Assembly: GCF_016865485.1 (NCBI RefSeq)
Contig: NZ_AP024452.1
Span: 642,501-706,500 of the forward strand
Direction: 5' to 3'
DNA from: Luteitalea sp. TBR-22
Lineage (GTDB): Bacteria > Acidobacteriota > Vicinamibacteria > Vicinamibacterales > Vicinamibacteraceae
DNA: 64,000 nt
The stretch's first letter is position 1. Each line of letters starts with the position of its first letter. The notes beneath the pieces are model-generated. The model was given only the letters and a program-made list of their open reading frames with translations, was not told where the DNA came from and made no database searches. Both the position numbers and the translations under genes were made by a program. This document shows, in pieces, positions 34,162 to 43,546 of this stretch.

Positions 34162-34238
34162 GCCGGTGTAGCTCAGCCGGTTAGAGCATGCGTCTCATAA
34201 GCGCAGGGTCGGCGGTTCGAGTCCGCCCACCGGCACCA
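34162..34238 (+). tRNA. tRNA-Met (anticodon CAU), elongator type
   Basis: This is 77 nt with the CCA encoded. The acceptor stem GCCGGTG pairs with CACCGGC; D arm GCTC/GAGC; anticodon stem TGCGT/GCGCA with loop CTCATAA; T arm GGCGG-TTCGAGT-CCGCC. There is no C1:A72 mismatch and no triple G:C in the anticodon stem, so it is not the initiator. A tRNA-Ile read with lysidine is a formal alternative. The integrase gene directly downstream suggests its 3' end is the attachment site. Confidence 0.95.
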
Positions 34239-34429
34239 CAGTTTCCTCCAAGACCATCCATAGCAGTCCACGAAGACGAGATTTGCGGCTGATTTTGCGC
34301 AAACGTGTCCGTGGTGGTCTACACTGGTCCCCGGCAAGCCACCGATTTTTACAGTAACCGTCGCAGGAACCGCCTGTTACTGCATCGGGCGGCCTGGAGA
34401 GTTACTGCAACGTGGCGGCTGGAGGCGTG

Positions 34430-35629
34430 ATGCCGCGCAGGGTTCTCCCCCTCACCGACACCCAGATCCGCAAGATCAAGCCGGCCGCGAGCGTCCTGCG
34501 CTTGTCGGACGGCGACGGCCTGTACCTGCTGGTGCAGCCCAGCGGCGGCAAGTGGTGGCGGTTCGACTACATCCACCAGGGCCGGCGCAAGACCCTCTCC
34601 TTCGGCACGTACCCGGAGGTCTCCCTCGTCGCCGCGCGGGCCCGCCGGGCCGCGGCGCGGGAGCAAGTGGCGTCGGGCATCGACCCGAGCCGGGAGCGTC
34701 AGCAGGCCCGTGATGCCGCCGTCCAGGCGATGACGTTCGCCGAAGTCGCCGACGAGTGGCTCGAGCGCCAGAAGCACGTCCTGGCGCCCGTCACGTTCGA
34801 GAAGGCGACCTGGATGCTGAAGTCACTGGTCAACCCGTGGCTTGGGAAGCGTCCGATCGCCGAGATCGAGCCGCCGGAGTTGCTGTCTGTACTGCGGCGC
34901 ATCGAGAGCCGCGGCAAGCACGAAACCGCGCATCGCACCAAGCAGCGCTGCGGCCAGGTGTTCCGGTACGTGATCGCCACGGGACGCGCCCAGCGGGATC
35001 CCTCGGCCGACCTCCGCGACGCGCTCACGCCCGTGCGGTCAACGCACCGGGCGGCCGTCACGCACCCGGAGCAGGTGGGCGAGCTCCTGAGCGCCATTGA
35101 CGGCTACCACGGGAGCTTCGTCGTACGGTCGGCGCTGCAACTCGCGCCGCTCGTGTTCGTGCGCCCGGGTGAACTCCGAAGGGCGGAGTGGAGCGAGGTC
35201 GATCTCGACGCCGCCGAGTGGCGCATCCCGGCAGAGCGCATGAAGATGCGCGAGGCGCACATCGTGCCCCTGAGCACCCAGGCGGTCGCGATCCTGCAGG
35301 AGCTCCGGCCGCTGACGGAGCGCTCACGCTACGTGTTCCCGTCCATCCGCACCATCACCCGGCCGATGAGCGACGGCACCATCAACGCCGCGCTGCGTCG
35401 GCTCGGCTACGACTCCGACCAGCACGTCGGCCACGGCTTCCGCGCCATGGCGTCGACGCTACTCAATGAGATGGGCTGGGCGCCGGACGTCATCGAGCGC
35501 CAACTCGCGCACGCGCCGCGCAACAAGGTGCGCGCGGCGTACAACCGGGCGCAGCACCTGGCGGAGCGCCGGAAGATGATGCAGGCCTGGTCCGACTTCC
35601 TGGACGGATTGCGTCGGAACGCAAGGTGA
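34430..35629 (+). CDS. Tyrosine-type site-specific integrase (P4-like, DUF4102 N-terminal domain)
   Basis: The product is 399 aa. The N-terminal arm-binding DUF4102 domain reads LPLTDTQIRKIKPAASVLRLSDGDGLYLLV and WWRFDYIHQGRRKTLSFGTYP. The catalytic domain has Arg in LVFVRPGELRRAEW, a Lys region, HGFRAMASTLLNEMG (His-xx-Arg), LAHAPRNKVRAAYNRAQHL with the second His and the nucleophile Tyr. All catalytic residues appear intact. The ATG at 34430 follows GGAGG; a GTG at 34412 is in frame. It lies about 190 bp after the tRNA and reads away from it, the usual arrangement of tRNA-inserted islands. Confidence 0.95.
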   Translation: MPRRVLPLTDTQIRKIKPAASVLRLSDGDGLYLLVQPSGGKWWRFDYIHQGRRKTLSFGTYPEVSLVAARARRAAAREQVASGIDPSRERQQARDAAVQAMTFAEVADEWLERQKHVLAPVTFEKATWMLKSLVNPWLGKRPIAEIEPPELLSVLRRIESRGKHETAHRTKQRCGQVFRYVIATGRAQRDPSADLRDALTPVRSTHRAAVTHPEQVGELLSAIDGYHGSFVVRSALQLAPLVFVRPGELRRAEWSEVDLDAAEWRIPAERMKMREAHIVPLSTQAVAILQELRPLTERSRYVFPSIRTITRPMSDGTINAALRRLGYDSDQHVGHGFRAMASTLLNEMGWAPDVIERQLAHAPRNKVRAAYNRAQHLAERRKMMQAWSDFLDGLRRNAR

Positions 35630-35960
35630 CCCCTGATGCGTCACGCTGACTGAGCGGATGAGCGCCACTGAACCGCAAGTGGGGTATCGGTCAGACGCAT
35701 CACCTGACATCGCGGCGACGTCCTCTCTAGAGCTTAGCTAGAGAGAGGAGAGGCCGTGACATAGTACGGCCGTCCTGCCCGCCAGTTGTCCCAGACGTGC
35801 TGTGCGGCGGGCACGACCTTGTCCACGACCGTAGAAAGTCCCTGAAACACTGCGCCATCCGTTGGTAGGGAGGAGCAATGTTGGGCTCGCGGGCTGGCAC
35901 TGATGGCCTGCAGCATGCCCGCTCCGCTGTGCTGATGGCACGGCGCGGGCGCCGCCCGAG
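35630..35960. other. Intergenic region after integrase
   Basis: No credible gene. It holds a perfect 8-bp inverted repeat CTCTCTAG / CTAGAGAG (35723-35745) around AGCTTAG, without a T-run. This is possibly an island regulatory or excision site, but nothing supports a specific role. Confidence 0.5.
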
Positions 35961-37595
35961 TCACCAGGAACCCGCACCAAACTCGTATATGAGCCGAGCA
36001 TTTCGTATCGGGGACTTCAGGTCAGCGCGGACCCCGAGACGGCCTCCGAAGAAGCGCACAAGTCGGACACGTTCAGCCGAGAAGCGGATCCTCACGCCCA
36101 TCTCGCCGACAGGTGCCCAGACTCGCGCGGCGTTCGCGGCCGAGCGGTAGCCCTCCGCTCCGACGCTCGTATACCAATCGATGGCCCTGGAGGCAGAAGG
36201 TGCATACAGGACTTCGACGCTCCCCCGTTCTACGGGCGGCAACGCGCTGTCGAGCGTGTCGAAGATTGCATTGAGCTTGACTACCGCCCAACCTCCGATC
36301 ACCGGCAACTCGCGCCCGAGCGGCAGGATGCTGGACACCCCGTGTCCGCCGTCGTAGCGATATGCGAAGCTGAGCCTCTGCACCGCATTCTGGAAGCCGA
36401 ATTCCCCGTTTGGTCCCGGTGAGATCTCGGTCAGCACCCGCCGGAGGCCCACTCCGAAAGGTGTGCGCGGCTTGACGATCCTCGTGTCTCGTGCCGGTCG
36501 GCAGAATTGTTTGTCATTCATGAGGTCGTAAAGCTTGTCTTCGTCTGTCTTCGGCTTCCCGGCTGCACAGAGGCGTTCGTCGCCGGCTCGCGTGACCGTG
36601 TAGGTCCGTTGATTCCCACCACCGACGCACCCGGTCCCATTGACCTCGCGTCGATGGAACCGGTAGTACGTCCGTAGTCGATCGGAGATGTTGGGTGGGC
36701 ACACCTGATCTTGGTCGTTGCGTTCACGCACGAGTTCAGCTCGGAACGTGGGACCACCCAGCCAGCCGCTGCCGGCCACGTCACGGATGCCCCAGGCGTC
36801 GTTGACCTGCCGGTTCACGTCGTAGTGGGGCATGTACCGACCGTCTCCATCGCGGTCCGGCACGCTGGCATGCTTGTTCTCCTCCACCAGGATGGTCAGT
36901 GGCAGCACGGTATCGCGAGTCGCATCCACGCGCAGTGTGTTCGTGTACCAACCGACACCATGGGCGGAACCCGACACGGAGCGAATGGTTGCGCCACTCC
37001 AGCATTCCGAGACTTGCTTTGTGGCCTTCGTACGTCCCGATTCCTTCGAGGCTGTGCCGATGCAGACACGCCGCATCTCGACCTGCAGCTCCAGCGCCTC
37101 CAGGTCGTGTGCATGACCCCCAATTCCACGGTCCTCGGGGTAATAGAGGAAGTACTGAATGAAGATGCGATCCAACGATTCGATCGGGCGCGCGGGATCG
37201 CGGCTCTGCCAAGTCGCATCCGGATCGGCGATCTGCATGTCGTCAGGCAGCTTCGGCTGCGGGCTGCCGCCACGCAGCCGCACTTCTCTGATACGGTAGT
37301 ACACCGTGCGCCCGGCACCGGGCTGCAGGATGCTTCCCGGGGCATCGCTGGTGCGCCGCTCTAGCAGCAAGAACTCTCTGGGCGAGAACCATAGAATCGG
37401 ACCACCAAGTCTAGCTAAGTGATCCAGCGAGAATGCGCCCTCCGTGCCGTCGTCAATCCAAAGGGGAGGAGCCGGCAGGCACTCGGTACCACCTTCGGGA
37501 TACCAGCACGATTCGCTGAGCGGGATGATCTGCTGGGCTATGGTCGCGGACGCGCACAGCAGGAGAGACACCAAAGCAAAGGTGGCGAGGATCAT
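35961..37595 (-). CDS. Secreted protein of unknown function with GHAHDLE motif
   Basis: The product is 544 aa. The signal peptide is MILATFALVSLLLCASATIAQQ. Around residue 160 is GIGGHAHDLEALELQVE, similar in shape to the GHRHDWE heptapeptide of NPP1/NLP proteins and to HDxE metal sites of Vps62-like proteins. EENKHASVPDRDGDGRYMPHYDVN follows and resembles a calcium-binding loop. The C-terminal 180 residues have alternating strands (SFAYRYDGGHG, VGVRIRF, ARLIYEFGAGSW) ending in an aromatic residue, like an outer-membrane barrel. AGGAGA precedes the ATG. I do not recognise the full-length family. It is the first island gene after the integrase, on the opposite strand. Confidence 0.8.
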   Translation of the reverse strand: MILATFALVSLLLCASATIAQQIIPLSESCWYPEGGTECLPAPPLWIDDGTEGAFSLDHLARLGGPILWFSPREFLLLERRTSDAPGSILQPGAGRTVYYRIREVRLRGGSPQPKLPDDMQIADPDATWQSRDPARPIESLDRIFIQYFLYYPEDRGIGGHAHDLEALELQVEMRRVCIGTASKESGRTKATKQVSECWSGATIRSVSGSAHGVGWYTNTLRVDATRDTVLPLTILVEENKHASVPDRDGDGRYMPHYDVNRQVNDAWGIRDVAGSGWLGGPTFRAELVRERNDQDQVCPPNISDRLRTYYRFHRREVNGTGCVGGGNQRTYTVTRAGDERLCAAGKPKTDEDKLYDLMNDKQFCRPARDTRIVKPRTPFGVGLRRVLTEISPGPNGEFGFQNAVQRLSFAYRYDGGHGVSSILPLGRELPVIGGWAVVKLNAIFDTLDSALPPVERGSVEVLYAPSASRAIDWYTSVGAEGYRSAANAARVWAPVGEMGVRIRFSAERVRLVRFFGGRLGVRADLKSPIRNARLIYEFGAGSW

Positions 37596-38890
37596 CTACT
37601 TCTCCTATCGCGCCGACGGCGGACATGAGTACGTCGAACCTGAGACGACAATTGTGCCCATGCGCTCGTGGTCGGTGAACGACGCCGATGACCGCCATCG
37701 CCGCGCCCACGCATTCCGCGAGCGCTAGCAAGACATTGAATCCGCCTGTCGGGCTCCAGCTTCATTCTCGACGCGAAGAAGAACGCTCGCCAGCAACACG
37801 AGGCAGCCGTGCCTTCGGTGTCATGGGGGGAGAGATACTCTGCATCGGGCTGATCTGCAAACCTGCGCATGTTGCAGGTGAACGTTCGAGGTACGGACAT
37901 CGGACAGATCGATGTCGGAGCACCGACGAGAGCAAGGCCGCCCAACATCTTGACGACGCGGTAGGCCGGGGACACGCGGCGCCTCCAGATATGACAACAT
38001 CCGAGCCCGTGACTCGAGCCGCGGCAAGGCCATCGCAAGCGCCAAGGGTTCTACCCGCCACGCAGAGACGTTCCACAAGGGCGGGCGTGTTCGACCCCGA
38101 CCAGTCGAGCAGCTTGGGTGAGGAGCACGCGGCATGACCGCTCGCGTCAAAGGCTGAACCGCTCAGTGCCCCGAGGTCGGTCCTGGGTACCGAGCACGCT
38201 CACGTCACTGACACCGGCGATTCGCAGAGATGGACCAATCTGCGTGTACGCCACCCAAGTGACTGATGCAGCGGTTCGTGTCGGCCACAGAGAGCACGCC
38301 GAGCACGCGTGGCTGACATCCTCCAAATGCCTCGACTTCTTGCATTACCGCGGTTTGAAACACGGTTGCGCTTGGCGCAGGAGTAAAGCAACCAATCCTG
38401 TGCCTCCTGGCCGAGAAACTCCGCCTGTTGTGATGAGCCGCGACTCCTTCATGCGCGCCATGGAGCGCCCGATGCGTGTGTGGGCGCAGTTCCTCCGCGG
38501 GCAGGCGAGCGGAGGCTCTATCTGGTGCCGATGTGTGTTGAACCCTTAAAACACTGGACCATCGCGCACGTGGCGGAACGCTCGTGTACGGCCGGAAAAG
38601 TCCAGCTGTTCTCATAGCAGACCGGACGAGCATGGACGTGACGCTGGTCCGGTCGACGAGGGCTGTACAAGCCAGCGTCGACCGACGTTCTATGGGGCGT
38701 GCTGATGAGGGCCACGGCATCCGCTTCACGGCCAGGTCGTTTGAAGCCATCAGTCCTACCGGCCCTCACCCAGAACGAGCTGTTGGCGCCGCCCACGTGG
38801 CCGACAGTGCTCTTCCCTTTCCTCCGGAGACTCCGGGTCGCCGTCAGTCTCATGACGGCGGGACTCGTTCTCAACCGGGAGAGTCGCACC
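37596..38890. other. Region of 1.3 kb without a convincing gene
   Basis: Several short open frames exist on both strands, but none has a plausible ribosome site together with protein-like composition, and none resembles a family I know. GC content is visibly lower and more mixed than in the housekeeping part. It may be decayed island DNA, plus the promoter of the exported protein at 38891. Confidence 0.5.
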
Positions 38891-40297
38891 ATGGTTCATC
38901 AGACGTCGAAGATCCACGTGGCGGCACGCATCCTTTGTCTCTGCGTCGTCATGTTGCCTGCACAGGTGTCCGCCGGCCAGGTCGTGCCGACGACTGACGC
39001 CATTCCTGTGCTGCGGCCGCCCACAGGGAGGGTTCTGTCTCTGCATCGGCCGACCGCAGACTGGAAGGTCGTGACCTCGATCGTCCTGAGCATCGAGCCG
39101 ACGACCACACCCAAGGCCGAGCGCGTGTTCAGCTGGACGCAACCGGACGGCGGCGGCGTCATCGTGTGTCCCGGGACACCCGTTCCCGGCGAAGCGAATG
39201 CCGTGTCGCACCCCGACGGGACGAGCGCAATCACGTGCACCTACCAGCCCAAGGAAGGGTTCGCCGGCGTCGAGACATTCGCGTACACCGCCAGGTTCAA
39301 CGGCGGAAAGGACGCAAAGGACGCCATCGTCGAGATCGAGGTACGAGAACGCGGCTTGCGTTGGGAGTTCAAGACCAACGCGACGACGATCACCAGCGAC
39401 TCGCCGGACCCGGAGGCTCTGGTACGGATCCCCGACATCATCGGGGGCACATCGCAGGACTTTCTGCTCTCGGTCAACTGGCAGACCATGCGGCCCAGGA
39501 GGCGACTGGCAGACACCGCGGTGACCAGAGTGGACGGCGGGCTTCTCCGCACCGAGGACGTGAGGCTTCGACCGAGCGTGATGTCTCGCGGCGCCAACTT
39601 CCTGGTCGAGACAGGGGTCCAGTCGGAGGCCGTCGCCGCGACCGTCACCGACGTCGGCGCATCCGCGACCGGCGGTTCGGCGGAAGAACCGGACGCGGGT
39701 ACCACCGAGCAGCAGGTCGCGCGTCGCAATCTGGTGCTGCGAGGCGAGTTCAACTACAACGCCACACTCAATGCCGACGGTGTGGGACGGTTCGTAGAAC
39801 TCGGGGCCCTGGGCCGGGGCAGTTTCAGCACCGTGCTGGACGCCGACGAGTCCTACAAGGAAGCCGTCGGCCGCGTGCTGCAGGTCGTCCCAAGGAATCG
39901 CGTCGCGTGCAAGGCCGACCTCGGCCTGCGCCTCGCGGTCAAGCAGGCGCACGAGTTGGACACGACCAAGGTCGTCAGCCCCGAGAACCAGGTCGAGCCG
40001 CCGACCAACATCGAGAACGTCCTGTTGTTCGAGTTCGTCCCGGTGCGCTTCGACACCGGCGTGTCCGGCATCGCCCCAGATGATGGCGGTGATTCACGCA
40101 GGCGCTGGTCAGCGCGCGCGGAGTTCTCGCCGGAACTTGAACTGCTGCCCGGGCATTCGGCACCGACCATCGGCTTCGAGATCTCGAGGGCTTGGTCCGG
40201 CGGTTCCGTTGCGGTGAAGATCACATACGGCGTCAATCTTTCGGCATCGAAGGGGATCCTGAAAGCATCGAAATCCCCGCACGCCTCGACGAGGTGA
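38891..40297 (+). CDS. Exported protein with Ig-like N-terminal domain and probable beta barrel
   Basis: The product is 468 aa. The signal peptide is MVHQTSKIHVAARILCLCVVMLPAQVSAGQ. Residues about 70-150 (PKEGFAGVETFAYTARFNGGK) resemble the cadherin-like/Big repeat that ends in FxYTA. The rest has many alternating beta strands (NLVLRGEFNYNATLNADGVGRFVEL, LLFEFVPVRFDTG, RWSARAEFSPELEL, VAVKITYGVNLS), suggesting an outer-membrane or surface protein. GGGAGAG lies about 9 nt before the ATG; an upstream frame exists but has no better start. No family name can be given. Confidence 0.72.
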   Translation: MVHQTSKIHVAARILCLCVVMLPAQVSAGQVVPTTDAIPVLRPPTGRVLSLHRPTADWKVVTSIVLSIEPTTTPKAERVFSWTQPDGGGVIVCPGTPVPGEANAVSHPDGTSAITCTYQPKEGFAGVETFAYTARFNGGKDAKDAIVEIEVRERGLRWEFKTNATTITSDSPDPEALVRIPDIIGGTSQDFLLSVNWQTMRPRRRLADTAVTRVDGGLLRTEDVRLRPSVMSRGANFLVETGVQSEAVAATVTDVGASATGGSAEEPDAGTTEQQVARRNLVLRGEFNYNATLNADGVGRFVELGALGRGSFSTVLDADESYKEAVGRVLQVVPRNRVACKADLGLRLAVKQAHELDTTKVVSPENQVEPPTNIENVLLFEFVPVRFDTGVSGIAPDDGGDSRRRWSARAEFSPELELLPGHSAPTIGFEISRAWSGGSVAVKITYGVNLSASKGILKASKSPHASTR

Positions 40298-40377
40298 CAA
40301 GGCCCTGGCAGGGTGGGGAACGTGCTCGAGGAACGAGGAGGCCGTGCCTGAGTGGACAAGCGCCTCCTCCTTCTCCG

Positions 40378-40884
40378 CTACGTGGTCGCCTGGAAATGCA
40401 TGCAGTCGGGCCGCGACGCGAAGCGTCCACCCCACTTCCAGCCTTCAGCCTCGAAGAGCTCCACCACGCGAAGGGGCAGCATCCCAAGCTGGTCGGAATG
40501 CGGGACGCCGAGGGGGTTCCTGTCCGGATCGAGATCGATACCGGCGCCCCAGGCGTGCGTGCTCAGTCGCCCGCTCCCGCTGATGCGGCGGTAGTTGTAG
40601 CAGCCGCCGAATAGGTGCATGCGCGCCCGTCGCACCGCCTGGACGTCGCCGTAGTGCGCCAGTATGCCGACGAACACGCGCTGTAGGCTCTCTGCCACAA
40701 GCCTGTGGCACGTGAGCCTTGTGACCTGCGCCGAGAGGTCCCACGCCAGCGTCAGCGGATACGGCGTGACGATGCGTGTCAGGTGCTCCTGCTCCCAGGC
40801 AGCGGTCGGTCGACCGTCGGGCCGCAGCTTGTGTCGTCCGTAAAAGCGCTCGAGATCGACGTGTGTGTCCGGCGGCCAAACCAT
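40378..40884 (-). CDS. M15 family peptidase (D-alanyl-D-alanine carboxypeptidase / endolysin-like)
   Basis: The product is 168 aa. The zinc site is visible: STHAWGAGIDLDPDRNPLG provides His and Asp, and GWKWGGRFASRPDCMHFQ the second His, as in the M15_4 (VanY-like / L-Ala-D-Glu endopeptidase) group. GGCYNYRRI is the usual lead-in strand. No signal peptide, so export needs another route or lysis; single-domain phage endolysins look like this. AGGAGG lies about 9 nt before the ATG. It is divergent from the first PhoD-like gene. It would cut peptidoglycan stem peptides. Confidence 0.88.
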   Translation of the reverse strand: MVWPPDTHVDLERFYGRHKLRPDGRPTAAWEQEHLTRIVTPYPLTLAWDLSAQVTRLTCHRLVAESLQRVFVGILAHYGDVQAVRRARMHLFGGCYNYRRISGSGRLSTHAWGAGIDLDPDRNPLGVPHSDQLGMLPLRVVELFEAEGWKWGGRFASRPDCMHFQATT

Positions 40885-41142
40885 GTAGTGTGCCTCCTGC
40901 GAGATGTGGGTCGAGCGCCGCCCGCCAGCGGCACTCCGGTCTCACACCCCTTAACGCCCGACCCCTGCTGACTGTACGGCGCGCGGCGCCTGTCCGGTAG
41001 ACCACACGACGGCGTTCTTTACCTTGTCGCGATGGGCACGGGGGACTCGTGTCGACCGGATGCAGGCCCGGGCCCCACGCGAGAACGGTGCCGCAGCACG
41101 GACCCTTCTTCGACCAACGGACGGATTCCCGGAGACGCGGTC

Positions 41143-42273
41143 ATGGCGACACAGTTCCGAACACGGGCAGGTCCATGGGCAGGCGCGCTGACCGACACGT
41201 CGGTAACGATCCGCGCGAGCGTGCTGCGATCGGTCACGACCGCGCGGGTCATTGTGGCCGAGAGTGAAGGCCTCGCCACGAATCCTCATCACTACGACGC
41301 CACTAGCCTGTGGCTCGATCCGGATCGCGACTATCGCCACAAGATCGCGACCTTCCACTGCGACGGCCTGCGTCCTGCCACGCGCTACTTCTATCAGCTC
41401 GAGCTCGACGGCGCCGTCGGACACGCGCTGCCGGGCCGCTTCCGCACCGCTCCGGCCACCGGGACGGCCTCGTCCTTCAGGTTCGCTTGTGGTGGATGCG
41501 CACGGCCTGGATGGTTCGGGAAGGACCGCCGGGAAGCGTACGACGCCATCGCCGCGTTCCCGGATGTCCTGTTCTTCGTGCATCTTGGCGACTTCCACTA
41601 CAAGGACATCGACGATGAGTGGATGGTGCCTCGCCTCGAGGCCTACGACGACACGCTGCGCCGAGAAGGCGTCGGCGATCTGTTCCGGCACGTGCCACTC
41701 GCGTACACGTGGGACGATCACGACTTCCTGGGGAACAACTCGGAGGGTGGCGTCGATGGCCATCAGGTCGCGCGACGGTTTGCCCGGGACGCGTATGACA
41801 TCTACGTGCCGCACTATCCCTTGGCGTCATCGACCGAGGGCATCCACCAGTCGTTCCAGATCGGCCGTGTACTCTTCCTCCTCACCGACTCGCGATTCTC
41901 GCGATCTTCGCGCAAGGGGTCCGGCACGTCGGGCAAGACGATGCTCGGTGTCAACCAGAAGGTCTGGTTGAAGGACCAGTTGTTGCGCGGCAAGGACCTC
42001 GACCTGATCGTCTGGTCCAGTTCGGTGCCGTGGATCGGCAAGGCAGAGGCCGGAGAGGACTACTGGGCCGGCTATGCCGACGAGCGTGCCGAGATCGCGA
42101 ATCACCTGAAAGACAACGACATCCGGAACGTGTGCATGATCAGCGCGGATGCGCACATGGTGGCAATCGACGATGGCTCGAACAGCGGCTACGCGGCAGG
42201 CAACCGCGGGGGCTTCCCGGTGCTCCAGGCAGCCGCGCTCGAGAGCCCGGAGTCCGAGAAGGGCGGCCCGTAG
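41143..42273 (+). CDS. PhoD-type alkaline phosphatase/phosphodiesterase, copy 1, cut by an in-frame TAG
   Basis: The product is 376 aa. It shares nearly all residues with the intact copy at 51899. An N-terminal fibronectin-like domain (WAGALTDTSVTIRASV) precedes the metallophosphoesterase: FVHLGDFHYKDIDDE, YTWDDHDFLGNNSEG and MISADAHMVAIDD, the metal-binding motifs of PhoD. Codon 377, TAC (Tyr) in copy 2, is TAG here; the following 65 codons stay open and conserved. All main metal ligands precede the stop, but the last strands of the fold are lost. No signal peptide is visible. ATG at 41143 with GGAG upstream. Confidence 0.88.
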   Translation: MATQFRTRAGPWAGALTDTSVTIRASVLRSVTTARVIVAESEGLATNPHHYDATSLWLDPDRDYRHKIATFHCDGLRPATRYFYQLELDGAVGHALPGRFRTAPATGTASSFRFACGGCARPGWFGKDRREAYDAIAAFPDVLFFVHLGDFHYKDIDDEWMVPRLEAYDDTLRREGVGDLFRHVPLAYTWDDHDFLGNNSEGGVDGHQVARRFARDAYDIYVPHYPLASSTEGIHQSFQIGRVLFLLTDSRFSRSSRKGSGTSGKTMLGVNQKVWLKDQLLRGKDLDLIVWSSSVPWIGKAEAGEDYWAGYADERAEIANHLKDNDIRNVCMISADAHMVAIDDGSNSGYAAGNRGGFPVLQAAALESPESEKGGP

Positions 42274-42471
42274 AAGCATGGCACGGTCAACGCACAACGC
42301 GGTCCCGGCATCGCGGGCCGGCGGCAGTTCGGTGTGTGCGACGTCACGTACGACACCGCCGGCGTCCCTCGCGTGACGTGGACCGCGTTCCGCGCCACCA
42401 AGGGCACCGGCGTGCTTCAGGTGTTGCTCCGGCACGACTTCCCCGCTCGCGCCACGTTCGCAGAGTTCTGA
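42274..42471 (+). pseudogene. Detached 3' end of PhoD-like copy 1
   Basis: This is in frame with the gene above, directly after the TAG. It encodes KHGTVNAQRGPGIAGRRQFG and on to ATFAEF before TGA, matching the C-terminal 65 residues of copy 2 (GIAGRRQFGVCD..., TTFADF). The single change TAC to TAG separates it from the body. No start codon or ribosome site of its own. Confidence 0.88.
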
Positions 42472-42631
42472 CCCGAACGAGCCGCCGCCTCGTCGCACCG
42501 CGGGCGCGGACCGACTGGCGTGTTGCCATCCAAAGATGGAGAGTGACTGCCAAAGGCTCTAAATCCCAGTGCTACTCAAACCGGGGGGACGTCAACATCA
42601 GGCCGGGGTTGCCTGACAGGAGGTGTCAATC

Positions 42632-43546
42632 ATGGCAGTCATGATCGACCGTCGTCACTTCATCGGCGGGTGCTGTGCAGTGGCTGGCGCGCTGCTTGCC
42701 GGTTGCAAGGAGCACGGGGCGAGCAAGCGGTGTCCAGGAGGGCGCTCCGACTTTGCGAAGATCGACTGGGTCACGTCCGTCAAGGACGTCAGGCAGATCG
42801 GGCCACAAGGCGGTCCGCCCGTGGTCGTGCTTCACGAGCTTCCTGGTCTGACCGATGACGACCTAGCTCTGGCGAGATGTCTCTCCAAAGAACAATTCCA
42901 CGTCTACGTGCCGACATTGTTCGGCCAGTTCGGTCAGGACAATGTGCTCCGCGGGCTGAAGCAGGCGTGCCTCGGCAGCACGCCGCTGTTCGCCTGCTCG
43001 GAGTTGTCAGCCAGGAGCGCCGTTCTCGACATGCTGGAGCCTCTCTGTGACGAGATCGCAAGACACGAGGGAAGGCCGATTGGTGTCGTCGGCATGTGCC
43101 TGACTGGCATGCTGCCGCTCGCCCTCCTCCCGAACCAGGTCACCGCCGCAGTCCTGTGCCAGCCGACACTCCCGTTCGACTTTTCGCAGCGCAAGCCGTC
43201 TGGGCAGCAGGTGACGAATCTCGGGCTCGGGGCCGCCGATCTGACAGAGGCCTGCGAGTCGTCGGTTCCGTTCATGGTGATGCACTATGCGGGCGATGAG
43301 CTCTGCCCCGTCGAGCGCATTCAGGCGCTCAACGACACGTTCGGGGCCAGAGTCGCCACCGTCCAGCTGTCGGGCGATCATCATTCGTCGCTCGCCGGCG
43401 ACTTCCATGAGCAGGCGTTTGCCGACGCCGTCGCATACCTGAAGGTTCGTCTCGGCGCCAGGACGGGACCGACGGTGATGCAGGTGGCCAGGCTCGGCGG
43501 ACGCCGGTGTGAGATTGCCTACGACGGCACGTGGAGAGCGCTGTGA
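42632..43546 (+). CDS. Dienelactone-hydrolase-like lipoprotein
   Basis: The product is 304 aa. RRHFIGGCCAVAGALLAGC is a signal peptide with a lipobox (LAGC), so the protein is probably lipid-anchored; the twin Arg may indicate Tat export. The alpha/beta-hydrolase fold has VVVLHELPGL (DLH hallmark with Glu), nucleophile Cys in GVVGMCLTGMLPL, Asp in HYAGDELCPVER and His in QLSGDHHSSLAG. Members hydrolyse lactones or esters; the substrate is unknown. AGGAGG at 42618 with 8 nt spacing selects the ATG at 42632. It overlaps the next gene by GTGA. Confidence 0.88.
   Translation: MAVMIDRRHFIGGCCAVAGALLAGCKEHGASKRCPGGRSDFAKIDWVTSVKDVRQIGPQGGPPVVVLHELPGLTDDDLALARCLSKEQFHVYVPTLFGQFGQDNVLRGLKQACLGSTPLFACSELSARSAVLDMLEPLCDEIARHEGRPIGVVGMCLTGMLPLALLPNQVTAAVLCQPTLPFDFSQRKPSGQQVTNLGLGAADLTEACESSVPFMVMHYAGDELCPVERIQALNDTFGARVATVQLSGDHHSSLAGDFHEQAFADAVAYLKVRLGARTGPTVMQVARLGGRRCEIAYDGTWRAL

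Noticed and set aside
37592-38750. Several frames of 100-180 codons between the two exported island proteins
   Set aside because: No start/ribosome-site support, overlapping on both strands, and no protein-like pattern; left as a gene-free region.
42271-42273. TAG as a pyrrolysine codon in PhoD-like copy 1
   Set aside because: No pyl genes or context, and copy 2 has an ordinary Tyr codon at this site; a nonsense mutation is simpler.
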